A stretch of 64,000 bases of DNA from Hymenobacter persicinus. GTDB taxonomy: Bacteria > Bacteroidota > Bacteroidia > Cytophagales > Hymenobacteraceae. The notes beneath the pieces are model-generated. The model worked only from the letters and a program-made list of their open reading frames with translations, ran no database searches and was not told the DNA's origin. The position numbers and the translations under genes were made by a program. Shown here piece by piece: positions 33,488-41,404 of the stretch. The stretch spans positions 124,001 to 188,000 of the forward strand of contig NZ_SEWE01000003.1 in assembly GCF_004167665.1 (NCBI RefSeq), read 5' to 3'. Within the stretch, counting starts at the first letter, position 1. Every line of letters begins with the position of its first letter.

Positions 33488-33857
33488 GTTCACCGAATTG
33501 TTGATTTTCATCTTCCGGCTCAGCCAGGAGGTAGAAATCTGGACCGCGATGAAACCGGGCTGCTCGATATCGCCTCGCGCAAAAGAGCGGCAGGTGTATC
33601 TGCGCAGGGCAGTAAAGGTCATCTTCAGCTTGGTGACCGAATTGCAGGAGATGCTGCCGGACAGCGCCGTGGAGGCCTCCCAGCAGCGCCCGATGTTTTG
33701 GTGGCTGCTTGAGCAAGACATAGCCCAGACGCTGAAAGGTGATCCGCAGCTTGATGGCGTGCTTGTATACATTCTCAAAGAAGGTGCGACAGAGAAGAAG
33801 CGGCCGAATTTCGGCATGCTGTACTACCAAGTACCCTTGGAAGACCTGGCGGCGTGA
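33477..33857 (+). CDS. Hypothetical protein between the HTH gene and the VapE gene
   Basis: About 126 residues from ATG 33477 (MLAKFTELLIFIFRLSQEVE), overlapping the HTH gene by 11 bases and the VapE gene's GTG by 4 bases. It contains VYLRRAVKVIFSLVTELQEM and MFWWLLEQDIAQTLKGDPQL, all helical and soluble. Such small genes lie at the same place in many Bacteroidetes integrative elements and may assist replication. No domain is recognised. Confidence 0.72.
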   Translation: MLAKFTELLIFIFRLSQEVEIWTAMKPGCSISPRAKERQVYLRRAVKVIFSLVTELQEMLPDSAVEASQQRPMFWWLLEQDIAQTLKGDPQLDGVLVYILKEGATEKKRPNFGMLYYQVPLEDLAA

Positions 33858-35083
33858 AACAGGTCAATCTTCCCCAAGCAGATTCGCCGGCAAAGCCGGC
33901 GGGGGGTAATCCCAAGCTGCACACCACCGAGGTCTACTTGCGCAAGCACTACGACTTCCGCTATAACGAAGTGAAGGAGGTAGTGGAATGGCGCCCGGCG
34001 GGCAACGCTGTTCTCTACCAACCGCTGGATGATTATAAGCTGAACAGCCTCCATCGGGAGCTGGCTCATCAGCAATGCCCCCTGGGTACCGATGCTCTGT
34101 ATCGGTTGCTGGCCTCCGACTTCACGCCCCGCGTCAATCCCATCCAGGAATATTTCACCGGGCTGGGCCTGACACCGCTGGTGACGGGCTATATTACGCG
34201 GCTGGCTGCCACGGTCACGGTGGTCGATCCGGTTACTTTCGCGCTGTATCTGACCAAATGGCTGGTGGCCGTGGTGGCCAACGCATTGACCGAAGAGGCC
34301 TGTCAGAACCATACGTGCCTGGTGCTGACTGGTGGGCAGGGCCAGTATAAAACCACGTGGCTGGAACTGCTCTGCCCACCCAGCTTGGCGAAACAGTACC
34401 TGTTCACGGGCAAGGTGCACGTCGAAAGCAAGGATACGCAGCTGCTGCTGGCGGAGTATCTCTTTATCAATGTTGATGACCAGCTCCGCACACTCAACAA
34501 GCAGGACGAGAACTCGCTCAAGACGCTCATCACCCAGCCTTCGGTGAAGATCCGCCGGCCCTATGGGCGCATCATTGCCGAGTTGCCACGGCGGGCGTCC
34601 TTTATGGGTAGCGTCAACGGGGCCGATTTTCTCACCGATCCGACCGGTTCGCGGCGGTTTCTTCCGTTCGAGGTAGAAGCCATCGACATTCAGGCGGCCC
34701 GCTTGGTGGATATCGACGCGGTATGGCGCGAATCCTATCAGCTTTGGAAGAACGGATTCCAGTATTGGTTTGCTGATGAAGAGCTGCTGACGGTGCACGA
34801 ACGCAACCGGAAGTTCCAGCACGATACACCGGAATACGATCTGGTGGCGGCGCGTTTCGAGCCGGGCGAGGTTTTTTTGACCCTGGCCGAAATCAAGGAG
34901 CGCCTGCAGGCTAGCCTGACCACGCGTAATCTGCGCGACAAAGCGGTGGGGGAGGCCCTGACCCGCCTGGGAATGCCGCGGGTGCAGCGGCGTATTGGCA
35001 GCGACCACCGGGTAGGGGGCTATCTGGTGCAGGAGCGGCTGCAAGCCGAGTGGACGGACAAGCCCTCCCGTCCGACTTCTTAA
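33854..35083 (+). CDS. VapE-type ATPase / replicative helicase-like protein
   Basis: A 409-residue protein beginning at GTG 33854. The core carries LVLTGGQGQYKTTWLELL, a Walker A variant (residues 160-168), then YLFINVDDQL as Walker B near 208-209, then RRPYGRIIAELPRRASFMGS and TGSRRFLPFEV. This is the arrangement of the VapE (virulence-associated E, PF05272) superfamily 3-type helicases found in satellites and integrative elements. The C-terminal part (FLTLAEIKERLQASLTTRNL) is winged-helix-like. It probably drives element replication with the zinc-ribbon gene downstream. Confidence 0.85.
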   Translation: MKQVNLPQADSPAKPAGGNPKLHTTEVYLRKHYDFRYNEVKEVVEWRPAGNAVLYQPLDDYKLNSLHRELAHQQCPLGTDALYRLLASDFTPRVNPIQEYFTGLGLTPLVTGYITRLAATVTVVDPVTFALYLTKWLVAVVANALTEEACQNHTCLVLTGGQGQYKTTWLELLCPPSLAKQYLFTGKVHVESKDTQLLLAEYLFINVDDQLRTLNKQDENSLKTLITQPSVKIRRPYGRIIAELPRRASFMGSVNGADFLTDPTGSRRFLPFEVEAIDIQAARLVDIDAVWRESYQLWKNGFQYWFADEELLTVHERNRKFQHDTPEYDLVAARFEPGEVFLTLAEIKERLQASLTTRNLRDKAVGEALTRLGMPRVQRRIGSDHRVGGYLVQERLQAEWTDKPSRPTS

Positions 35084-35102
35084 TTCCACCCTTTTTACTC
35101 TT

Positions 35103-35249
35103 TCTTCCCGTGCCAGCCGTGACGGCGGCTCCTGTGCCTCCCAGCAGCCTTTTAGTCGGGTAGCGTGGTCTGACCGTCACGTGACACCAGTAGCCGGCAT
35201 AAGGCCACTAGAAGCTTATTGTGGGCGTGTCACGGCTGACACGGGAAGA
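35103..35249. promoter_or_regulatory. Inverted-repeat region, candidate replication origin or operator
   Basis: Arms of 21 bases at 35103-35123 and 35229-35249 are reverse complements with one mismatch (TCTTCCCGTGCCAGCC...). Between them lies the perfect palindrome GTCACGTGAC at 35176-35185, and further half-sites of CGTGAC/GTCACG occur on both sides. This dense set of related sites between the VapE gene and the next gene suggests binding by an element protein. Confidence 0.5.
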
Positions 35250-35315
35250 ATGCCGCACAACTCTCGTCAGGACGATAGCTCCCGGCAATTCCATCTCAAT
35301 CCGATTTTCTTCCCT

Positions 35316-35972
35316 ATGAACATCTCCGAAAAAGAATGCAGCGTCTGCGGTGAGCCGATTGCAGGCCGTACCGACAAAACCTTTTGCAGCGCAGCCTGCC
35401 GGGTGCGCGCCCATCGTCAGCGCCAGGTAGAATCCATCGACGTGGACTTTGAAGACGTCTCTTCCGCCAAAGCGGCCCCGGTCACCGGCCTGCTGCCGTG
35501 GCAGGAGCCGGCCCCGCCCGTCGCTCCGCCATTGTCCGTGGTATCTTATCAGCCGGTCAGTTCGACTTTCCATCCAGGAAACGATTATCTGACCCGCTAC
35601 CGGGCGGAACAGGCAGCGCAGGAAGCCGACCAAAAACGTCGTCATGAAGAAGCCTTGTGCCGTGAGGTGCACGAGCATTATGTGCAGGCCATCGAGCCAT
35701 TTTTGGAATACGAAGGCCAGCGCCTCCATGTGAAGCAATTGCAGCAACTCTTGGATGTGGTCCTTGATGCGCGGGAAGACTATAAGCAGCACCCGCGTTT
35801 GGCCCAACCGGAGAACGTTGTTCGTCAGCGCCTGAATGATCTGTGGGACGTGGCGCAAGAACTCCGCGAAACTCAGCAGGAAGCCCAAAGCAACTTCTTC
35901 ACTGGTCAGAAAGCGCGGTACGATCTGACGAAGAAATGGCGCAAGCAGCTGCGGGAACGACTGCTGGAATAA
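35316..35972 (+). CDS. Zinc-ribbon protein of the element
   Basis: About 218 residues from ATG 35316 (MNISEKECSVCGEPIAGRTD). A treble-clef zinc motif, C-x2-C then FCSAACRVRAHRQRQ, occupies the first 35 residues. It is followed by a Pro-rich linker and a long helical region (RYRAEQAAQEADQKRRHEEA to QARYDLTKKWRKQL). The same arrangement follows VapE-like genes in other Bacteroidetes integrative elements. It may bind DNA during replication or mobilisation. The longer ORF from 35181 runs through the inverted repeat and is not a likely start. Confidence 0.75.
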   Translation: MNISEKECSVCGEPIAGRTDKTFCSAACRVRAHRQRQVESIDVDFEDVSSAKAAPVTGLLPWQEPAPPVAPPLSVVSYQPVSSTFHPGNDYLTRYRAEQAAQEADQKRRHEEALCREVHEHYVQAIEPFLEYEGQRLHVKQLQQLLDVVLDAREDYKQHPRLAQPENVVRQRLNDLWDVAQELRETQQEAQSNFFTGQKARYDLTKKWRKQLRERLLE

Positions 35973-36070
35973 GGGTTAGTATCGTTACAGAAACGGGTAT
36001 TGTAACGCGTAGTTAACGGTTGGTTACGTCTCTGAAACGTTTCCCTGAAAACCCTCTCTACACCAACTAG

Positions 36071-36101
36071 AAAAGACACTACAAGCTGTAGTGTCTTTTT
36101 T
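36071..36101 (+). terminator. Terminator after the zinc-ribbon gene
   Basis: AAAAGACACTACA / TGTAGTGTCTTTT perfect stem with a 3-base loop; it separates the element's left module from the restriction operon. Confidence 0.88.
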
Positions 36102-36272
36102 GTTACCCAATATTCTCCGAATGGAGCTGGCTGCCTCCTACATGTACAACTAGCCACATAGGCGAGGGGAAATGCCCCAGGTTTATCTGTTCTGAGTACA
36201 TCTTCTCAGCTACAGACTTTAATGTCCACAAACTCTACATTAGTTGCAGTCTTTTAGATAGCCCAACTTATC

Positions 36273-36302
36273 TTGCAAGGATATACTCTCATACTTCCTT
36301 TG
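36273..36302 (+). promoter_or_regulatory. Promoter of the hsdM operon
   Basis: TTG at 36273-36275 and TTCCTTTG at 36295-36302 with exactly 19 bases between them. This matches the Bacteroidetes TTG-N19-TAnnTTTG layout with one mismatch, 25 bases before the hsdM ATG. Confidence 0.6.
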
Positions 36303-36326
36303 ATTTCCTTCTCCTCTTTGCTTTAG

Positions 36327-38693
36327 ATGAATACTGCCGTCCATAACAAGCTTGTTTCCTTTATCTGGTCTATAGCAGACGACTGCCTGCGCGACGTCTA
36401 TGTCCGCGGCAAGTACCGTGATGTAATCCTGCCCATGGTGGTGCTGCGCCGCCTCGATGCGCTGCTGGAACCGACCAAAGACGCCGTCATGGAAGAGCTG
36501 GCTTTCCAGCGGGATGACGCCGGCCTAACCGAGTGGGATGAGGCTGGCCTGCGCCAGGCCTCTGGGTACGTGTTCTACAACACCAGCCCCTGGACGCTGC
36601 AACGCCTGAAAAACACGGCCACCAACAACCAGCAAATCCTGGTGGCCAACTTCGAGGAATACCTGAACGGCTTCAGCAGCAACGTCAAGGAGATTATCGA
36701 GAAGTTCAAGCTCAAGGCCCAGGTGCGCCATATGGCCAACAAGGACGTGTTGCTGGACGTGCTGGAGAAGTTCACCTCGCCCTACATCAACCTCACGCCC
36801 TTCGAGGCAAGCGACCCTGACGGCCGCAAGCTGCCTGCCCTGAGCAACCTGGGCATGGGCTACGTGTTCGAGGAGCTGATTCGCCGTTTCAATGAGGACA
36901 ATAACGAGGAAGCCGGGGAACATTTTACCCCCCGCGAAGTCATCGACCTGATGACGCACTTGGTGTTTGAGCCCATCAAGGATACGCTGCCGTCAGTCAT
37001 CACCATATACGACCCGGCTTGCGGCTCGGGGGGCATGCTCACGGAATCGCAGAACTTCGTCAAAGACGAGGACGGCATCATCAAGGCCTCTTCCGACGTG
37101 TACTTGTTTGGCAAGGAAATCAACGACGAGACCTACGCCATCTGCAAGAGCGACATGATGATTAAGGGCAACAACCCTGAAAACATCCGCGTCGGCTCCA
37201 CGCTGGCTACCAATGAGTTTGCCGGGCAGCAGTTCAACTTCATGCTCTCCAACCCCCCGTACGGCAAAAGCTGGGCTTCGGAGCTGAAATACATTAAGGA
37301 CGGCAAGGACGTTATCGACCCGCGCTTCGTGGTGAAGCTGCGCAACTACTGGGGCGAGGAAGAGACGGTGGATGCTACCCCGCGCTCCAGCGACGGCCAG
37401 CTGCTGTTTCTGATGGAGATGGTGAGCAAGATGAAGCCCCTGGACCAGAGCCCTGTGGGCTCGCGCATTGCCTCGGTGCACAACGGCTCCTCGCTCTTCA
37501 CCGGCGACGCGGGCGGGGGCGAGAGCAACATCCGCCGTTACCTCATCGAAAACGACTGGCTTGAGGCCATCATCCAACTGCCCAACAACCTGTTCTACAA
37601 CACGGGCATCACCACCTACATCTGGCTGCTGAGCAACAACAAGCCGGCCCAGCGTCGCGGTAAGGTGCAGCTTATCGACGCCAGCCTGCTCTACCGCAAG
37701 CTGCGCAAAAACCTGGGCAACAAGAACTGCGAGTTCTCCCCCGAGGACATCCGCGAAATCGTGCGCGTGCACCAGCAGATGGAGGCCGTGGAGAAGCAGG
37801 TGAACCCGACCACCGGCGAGGACCAGGGCATTGCCGCCAAGCTCTTCGACAACCGCGACTTTGGCTATTACAAAGTAACCGTGGAGCGGCCCAAGCGGCT
37901 GATGGCCCAGTTCACGGAGGAGCGCATTGCCACCCTGCGCTTCGACAAGGGCCTGCGCGAGCCGATGGAGTGGGCCTACGCCCAGTACGGCGAGGCCGTG
38001 TACACCGAGCTGGCCCAGCACGAAAAGGAGCTGCTGCACTGGTGTGAGCAGCAGGAGCTGAACCTAAGCGCTAAGCAGGCCAAAGCCCTGTGCAGCCCCG
38101 ATACCTGGAACCGGGGGCTGCTGCTGCTGCAAACGGCGACCCGCCTGATGCAGCGCGTAGGCACCGATATCTGGCGCGACTTCAACAAGTTCACCGACGC
38201 CGTGCACGAGGCTCTGATGGGCATGGGCTCCAAGCTAACGGCCGCCGACCGCAACGCCATTCTCAATGCAGTAAGCTGGTACGATGCCTCGGCGGAGAAA
38301 GTGTTGAAGGGAACGGCCAAGCTGAACGGTCCCAAGCTGGAAACACTGCTCGAGCGCCTGGGCTGCACCGAGGCCCAGTTGCCGGACTTTGGCTATTACC
38401 CAACCGGACGCAAAGGAGAGTGGCTGCAGTACGAAAGCGAATCGGACCTGCGCGATACCGAGTCGGTGCCGCTGAAAGAGGAGATATATTCCTTTTTCAT
38501 GCGCGAGGTGCGGCCCCACGTCGAGGAGGCCTGGCTTAACCTGGAAACTACTAAAATCGGCTATGAGGTTTCCTTTAATAAATATTTCTACTGCCACAAG
38601 CCCCTGCGCGACATCGAGCTAGTAACTCAAGAAATTCTTGCGTTGGAGCAGGAAAGCGAAGGGCTTATCCACGATATTTTAACGCTTGTCTAA
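36327..38693 (+). CDS. hsdM: Type I restriction-modification methyltransferase subunit
   Basis: A 788-residue N6-adenine methyltransferase subunit. The N-terminal HsdM_N helical domain (FIWSIADDCLRDVYVRGKYR) is followed by motif I YDPACGSGGM (residues about 228-237) and motif IV NPPYG (about 308-312), the SAM and catalytic pockets. The C-terminal 250 residues are a helical region longer than in E. coli HsdM. The stop overlaps the hsdS start as TAATG, giving coupled translation. The complex with HsdS methylates host DNA and, with HsdR, cleaves unmethylated DNA. Confidence 0.97.
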   Translation: MNTAVHNKLVSFIWSIADDCLRDVYVRGKYRDVILPMVVLRRLDALLEPTKDAVMEELAFQRDDAGLTEWDEAGLRQASGYVFYNTSPWTLQRLKNTATNNQQILVANFEEYLNGFSSNVKEIIEKFKLKAQVRHMANKDVLLDVLEKFTSPYINLTPFEASDPDGRKLPALSNLGMGYVFEELIRRFNEDNNEEAGEHFTPREVIDLMTHLVFEPIKDTLPSVITIYDPACGSGGMLTESQNFVKDEDGIIKASSDVYLFGKEINDETYAICKSDMMIKGNNPENIRVGSTLATNEFAGQQFNFMLSNPPYGKSWASELKYIKDGKDVIDPRFVVKLRNYWGEEETVDATPRSSDGQLLFLMEMVSKMKPLDQSPVGSRIASVHNGSSLFTGDAGGGESNIRRYLIENDWLEAIIQLPNNLFYNTGITTYIWLLSNNKPAQRRGKVQLIDASLLYRKLRKNLGNKNCEFSPEDIREIVRVHQQMEAVEKQVNPTTGEDQGIAAKLFDNRDFGYYKVTVERPKRLMAQFTEERIATLRFDKGLREPMEWAYAQYGEAVYTELAQHEKELLHWCEQQELNLSAKQAKALCSPDTWNRGLLLLQTATRLMQRVGTDIWRDFNKFTDAVHEALMGMGSKLTAADRNAILNAVSWYDASAEKVLKGTAKLNGPKLETLLERLGCTEAQLPDFGYYPTGRKGEWLQYESESDLRDTESVPLKEEIYSFFMREVRPHVEEAWLNLETTKIGYEVSFNKYFYCHKPLRDIELVTQEILALEQESEGLIHDILTLV

Positions 38694-40018
38694 TGGAATC
38701 TGCTGTTACTGAAATTGGGATTCAGAAGTACGAGGTGTATAAAAGCTCAGAAGTAGAATGGCTAGGAGAAATTCCCGGACATTGGCTTCTATTACCTGGT
38801 TCAAGAATTACAAACGAGCGTTGTGAAAAGAATAAAGGAATGGTTGAGAAAACCGTTCTGTCTTTGAGCTATGGGAAAGTGGTAATTAAGCCAGAAGAAA
38901 AGCTGGTGGGTTTAGTGCCTGAATCTTTTGAAACATACCAGTTGGTTTATCCTGGCGACATTATTATTCGTCCGACAGATTTGCAAAATGATAAGACAAG
39001 TCTAAGAGTTGGTTTAGCAAAGGATAAAGGCATAATAACCAGCGCTTATATCAATATGAAAGTAAACGCGGGCTATTTAGGTAGATATTACCACTATTTC
39101 CTTTATGCGCTGGATATAACTAAAATGATTTATTCACTTGGTTCAGGTTTGAGGCAAAATCTGAGCTATGAGGATTTCAAAAGGTTGAAGTTTCTAGCCC
39201 CCCCGCTTGAAGAGCAAACAGCCATTGCCAACTTCCTAGACCGCAAAACCGCCCAGATTGACCAAGCCATTGCCCAAAAGGAGCGCCTAATTGAGCTGTT
39301 GCAGGAGCGGCGGCAGATTCTCATCCAGCGGGCCGTTACGCGCGGCCTCAACCCTGATGTGCCGATGAAGGACAGCGGGGTAGAGTGGATTGGGGAGATA
39401 CCGGCGCATTGGCGTTCTGTGAAAATGAAATACTTAACTGAGTTTATTTATGATGGAACTCATGGAAGTTATCCAAGGAGCGACGAGGGGTTTAGACTTC
39501 TAAGTGTTAGAAATATTGTTGATAATAAATTTGTATTTAGAGAAGATGATAGCTTGGTTGCAGCAAGGCATTTCAAAGAAATTTCTTCCAAATTTTTGGT
39601 TAGAGAAGATGATATTCAATTAGCAATTGTAGGTGCAACTCTAGGGAAAGCAGCAGTGGTTGAGTCTGTTGATGAGCCGTTTGTTACACAGCGGAGCATA
39701 GCAACTATTAGAGTTGAGAAGAAAAGTGTTTTACCTGTTTTCCTTCTTAATTATATAAGAAGCGAGAGTTTTCAAAAGTATCTCTGGCTAAATGCTGGCT
39801 TTTCTGCTCAGCCTGGTGTTTACCTAGGCACTATTCAAGACTCTACTGTTCCCATGCCTCCCATTCAAGAGCAGTTTGAAATTACGACATACATCGGCAT
39901 TATATCTGATAGCATTAATGCTGCAATAAGCTGCAAGAAGAGAGAAATAGGAAAGCTCCGCGAATACAAGTCTACTCTCATCAACGCTGCCGTGACAGGC
40001 AAAATCAAGGTGTGCTAG
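38693..40018 (+). CDS. hsdS: Type I restriction-modification specificity subunit
   Basis: A 441-residue DNA-recognition subunit with two target-recognition domains (TRDs), each opened by the conserved start WLGEIPGHWLLLPG or WIGEIPAHWRSVKM. The first TRD ends with the coiled-coil spacer PPLEEQTAIANFLDRKTAQI and AQKERLIELLQERRQILIQR. The second ends with PPIQEQFEITTYIGIISDSI. Both TRDs are clearly AT-rich, while the spacers are GC-rich, a pattern caused by exchange of TRDs between genomes. The recognition sequence cannot be read from the protein. It directly abuts the DUF262 gene at 40019. Confidence 0.96.
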   Translation: MESAVTEIGIQKYEVYKSSEVEWLGEIPGHWLLLPGSRITNERCEKNKGMVEKTVLSLSYGKVVIKPEEKLVGLVPESFETYQLVYPGDIIIRPTDLQNDKTSLRVGLAKDKGIITSAYINMKVNAGYLGRYYHYFLYALDITKMIYSLGSGLRQNLSYEDFKRLKFLAPPLEEQTAIANFLDRKTAQIDQAIAQKERLIELLQERRQILIQRAVTRGLNPDVPMKDSGVEWIGEIPAHWRSVKMKYLTEFIYDGTHGSYPRSDEGFRLLSVRNIVDNKFVFREDDSLVAARHFKEISSKFLVREDDIQLAIVGATLGKAAVVESVDEPFVTQRSIATIRVEKKSVLPVFLLNYIRSESFQKYLWLNAGFSAQPGVYLGTIQDSTVPMPPIQEQFEITTYIGIISDSINAAISCKKREIGKLREYKSTLINAAVTGKIKVC

Positions 40019-41404
40019 ATGAACAACATGGACGTAGTGGAAAGACCGGCGGCAGCGGTTGGCCGGGTGCGTAAATCCGTGGCCGAAATTATTTCGGTGA
40101 GGCAGTTGCTGGCCAAACCCAACTTGCGAATTCCCCTGTATCAGCGTCCCTACAAGTGGAGCCTGCAACACGTGGGGCAGCTGCTGGACGACGTGCTCCA
40201 ACACAAGGGCAAATCGGCCTACCGCTTGGGCACCGTGGTGCTGCACCAGGACGAGGACGGCCTGCTCAACCTGGTAGACGGGCAGCAGCGCACCGTTACG
40301 TTGGGGTTGGTGGCCCGGGCGCTGTACGAACTGCGCAGCTGTGAGGGTGATGCGCAGGCGTTCAAACCAGACCTTAGCCAGCTGCGCTTCACCGGCCCCG
40401 TATCGCGGGAAAACCTACACCGCAATTACCAGGCAATTCGCCGCCGCATCGGCGCCTTCGACGAGGCCACCACCCGCTTCTTTTTTGAGCGGTGCGAGGT
40501 GGTGCTGGTCGTTATCGACGACCTCTCGGAAGCCTTCCAGTTCTTCGATTCGCAGAACGCCCGCGGCAAGGAGCTGGCCCCCCACGACCTGCTCAAGGCG
40601 TTTCACCTGCGCGAAATGGGGCACCTGCCCGAGGCCGTGCGCATGGCCACCGTGCAGCCCTGGCAAGACGCCGACCAGCAGGACCTGGCCCGGCTGTTTC
40701 ACGATTACCTGTTCCGCATTCGCAATTGGGCCAAAGGCCGCCCGGCCCGCGACTTCACCCGCGCCGACGTGGCCGTCTTCAAAGGCGTAAATCTGCAAGG
40801 TCCGCAAACCCACCCCCACGAACGCCTGCACCGCATGGCCGACGTGTACGTAGCCGGCTACCGCCAGCATCCCGACCGGCAGATTGACGGCCAGCAGCTG
40901 GCCTACCCCTTCCAGCTCGACCAGACTGTAGTAGACGGCCAGCGGTTTTTCGAGCTGGTGACACACTACCAGGCGCAGGTAGCAGCCCTGTGCCACTTCA
41001 AACAGCTCCGGGACCAACTCCCCGAAACCAGCACTGCCCACCGGATTCTGACCACCCTCGACCAGTACGAAGGCCACCACCGTACCGGCGACCAGTATGT
41101 GCGCATGCTCTTCGAGTGCGCGTTGCTGTATTACGTGGACCGGTTTGGCCACCACGAGCTGAGCCGCGCTATTGAGGTGCTGTTTGTGTGGGCCTACCGG
41201 GTGCGTCTGGAACTCCAGTCTGTGCGCTTGGCCTCCATCGATAATAACGCCCTACAAGGCGTACAGATGTTCCAGCTCATCCGCGAAGCACTGGCCCCGC
41301 ACGAGGTGCTGGCTGCCCCACTGCCTCCGGTTGTCAATGCAGTTGCCAGCCGGGTAGAAAGTCTGAAAGAGCTATTCAAGCAATTGCACTATGAAGTCAG
41401 CTAG
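40019..41404 (+). CDS. DUF262 protein (GmrS-like), no nuclease domain seen
   Basis: A 461-residue DUF262-family protein. The ParB/Srx-like nucleotide-binding core shows IPLYQRPYKWS (residues 38-48) and VDGQQRTVTL (86-95), then FQFFDSQNARGKELAPHDLLKA. These are the two signature blocks of DUF262, as in GmrSD and related anti-phage proteins. The C-terminal 200 residues are helical and I find no HNH or DUF1524 motif. It starts directly after the hsdS stop and its 3' end overlaps the next gene by 14 bases, so it belongs to the restriction operon. Role: perhaps a nucleotide-sensing partner of the next gene. Confidence 0.88.
   Translation: MNNMDVVERPAAAVGRVRKSVAEIISVRQLLAKPNLRIPLYQRPYKWSLQHVGQLLDDVLQHKGKSAYRLGTVVLHQDEDGLLNLVDGQQRTVTLGLVARALYELRSCEGDAQAFKPDLSQLRFTGPVSRENLHRNYQAIRRRIGAFDEATTRFFFERCEVVLVVIDDLSEAFQFFDSQNARGKELAPHDLLKAFHLREMGHLPEAVRMATVQPWQDADQQDLARLFHDYLFRIRNWAKGRPARDFTRADVAVFKGVNLQGPQTHPHERLHRMADVYVAGYRQHPDRQIDGQQLAYPFQLDQTVVDGQRFFELVTHYQAQVAALCHFKQLRDQLPETSTAHRILTTLDQYEGHHRTGDQYVRMLFECALLYYVDRFGHHELSRAIEVLFVWAYRVRLELQSVRLASIDNNALQGVQMFQLIREALAPHEVLAAPLPPVVNAVASRVESLKELFKQLHYEVS

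Larger units (their letters stand above)
35973..36326. other. Spacer before the restriction operon
   Basis: About 350 bases with no gene, more AT-rich than the chromosome. It has the terminator at 36071 and the promoter of hsdM at 36273. Confidence 0.6.
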
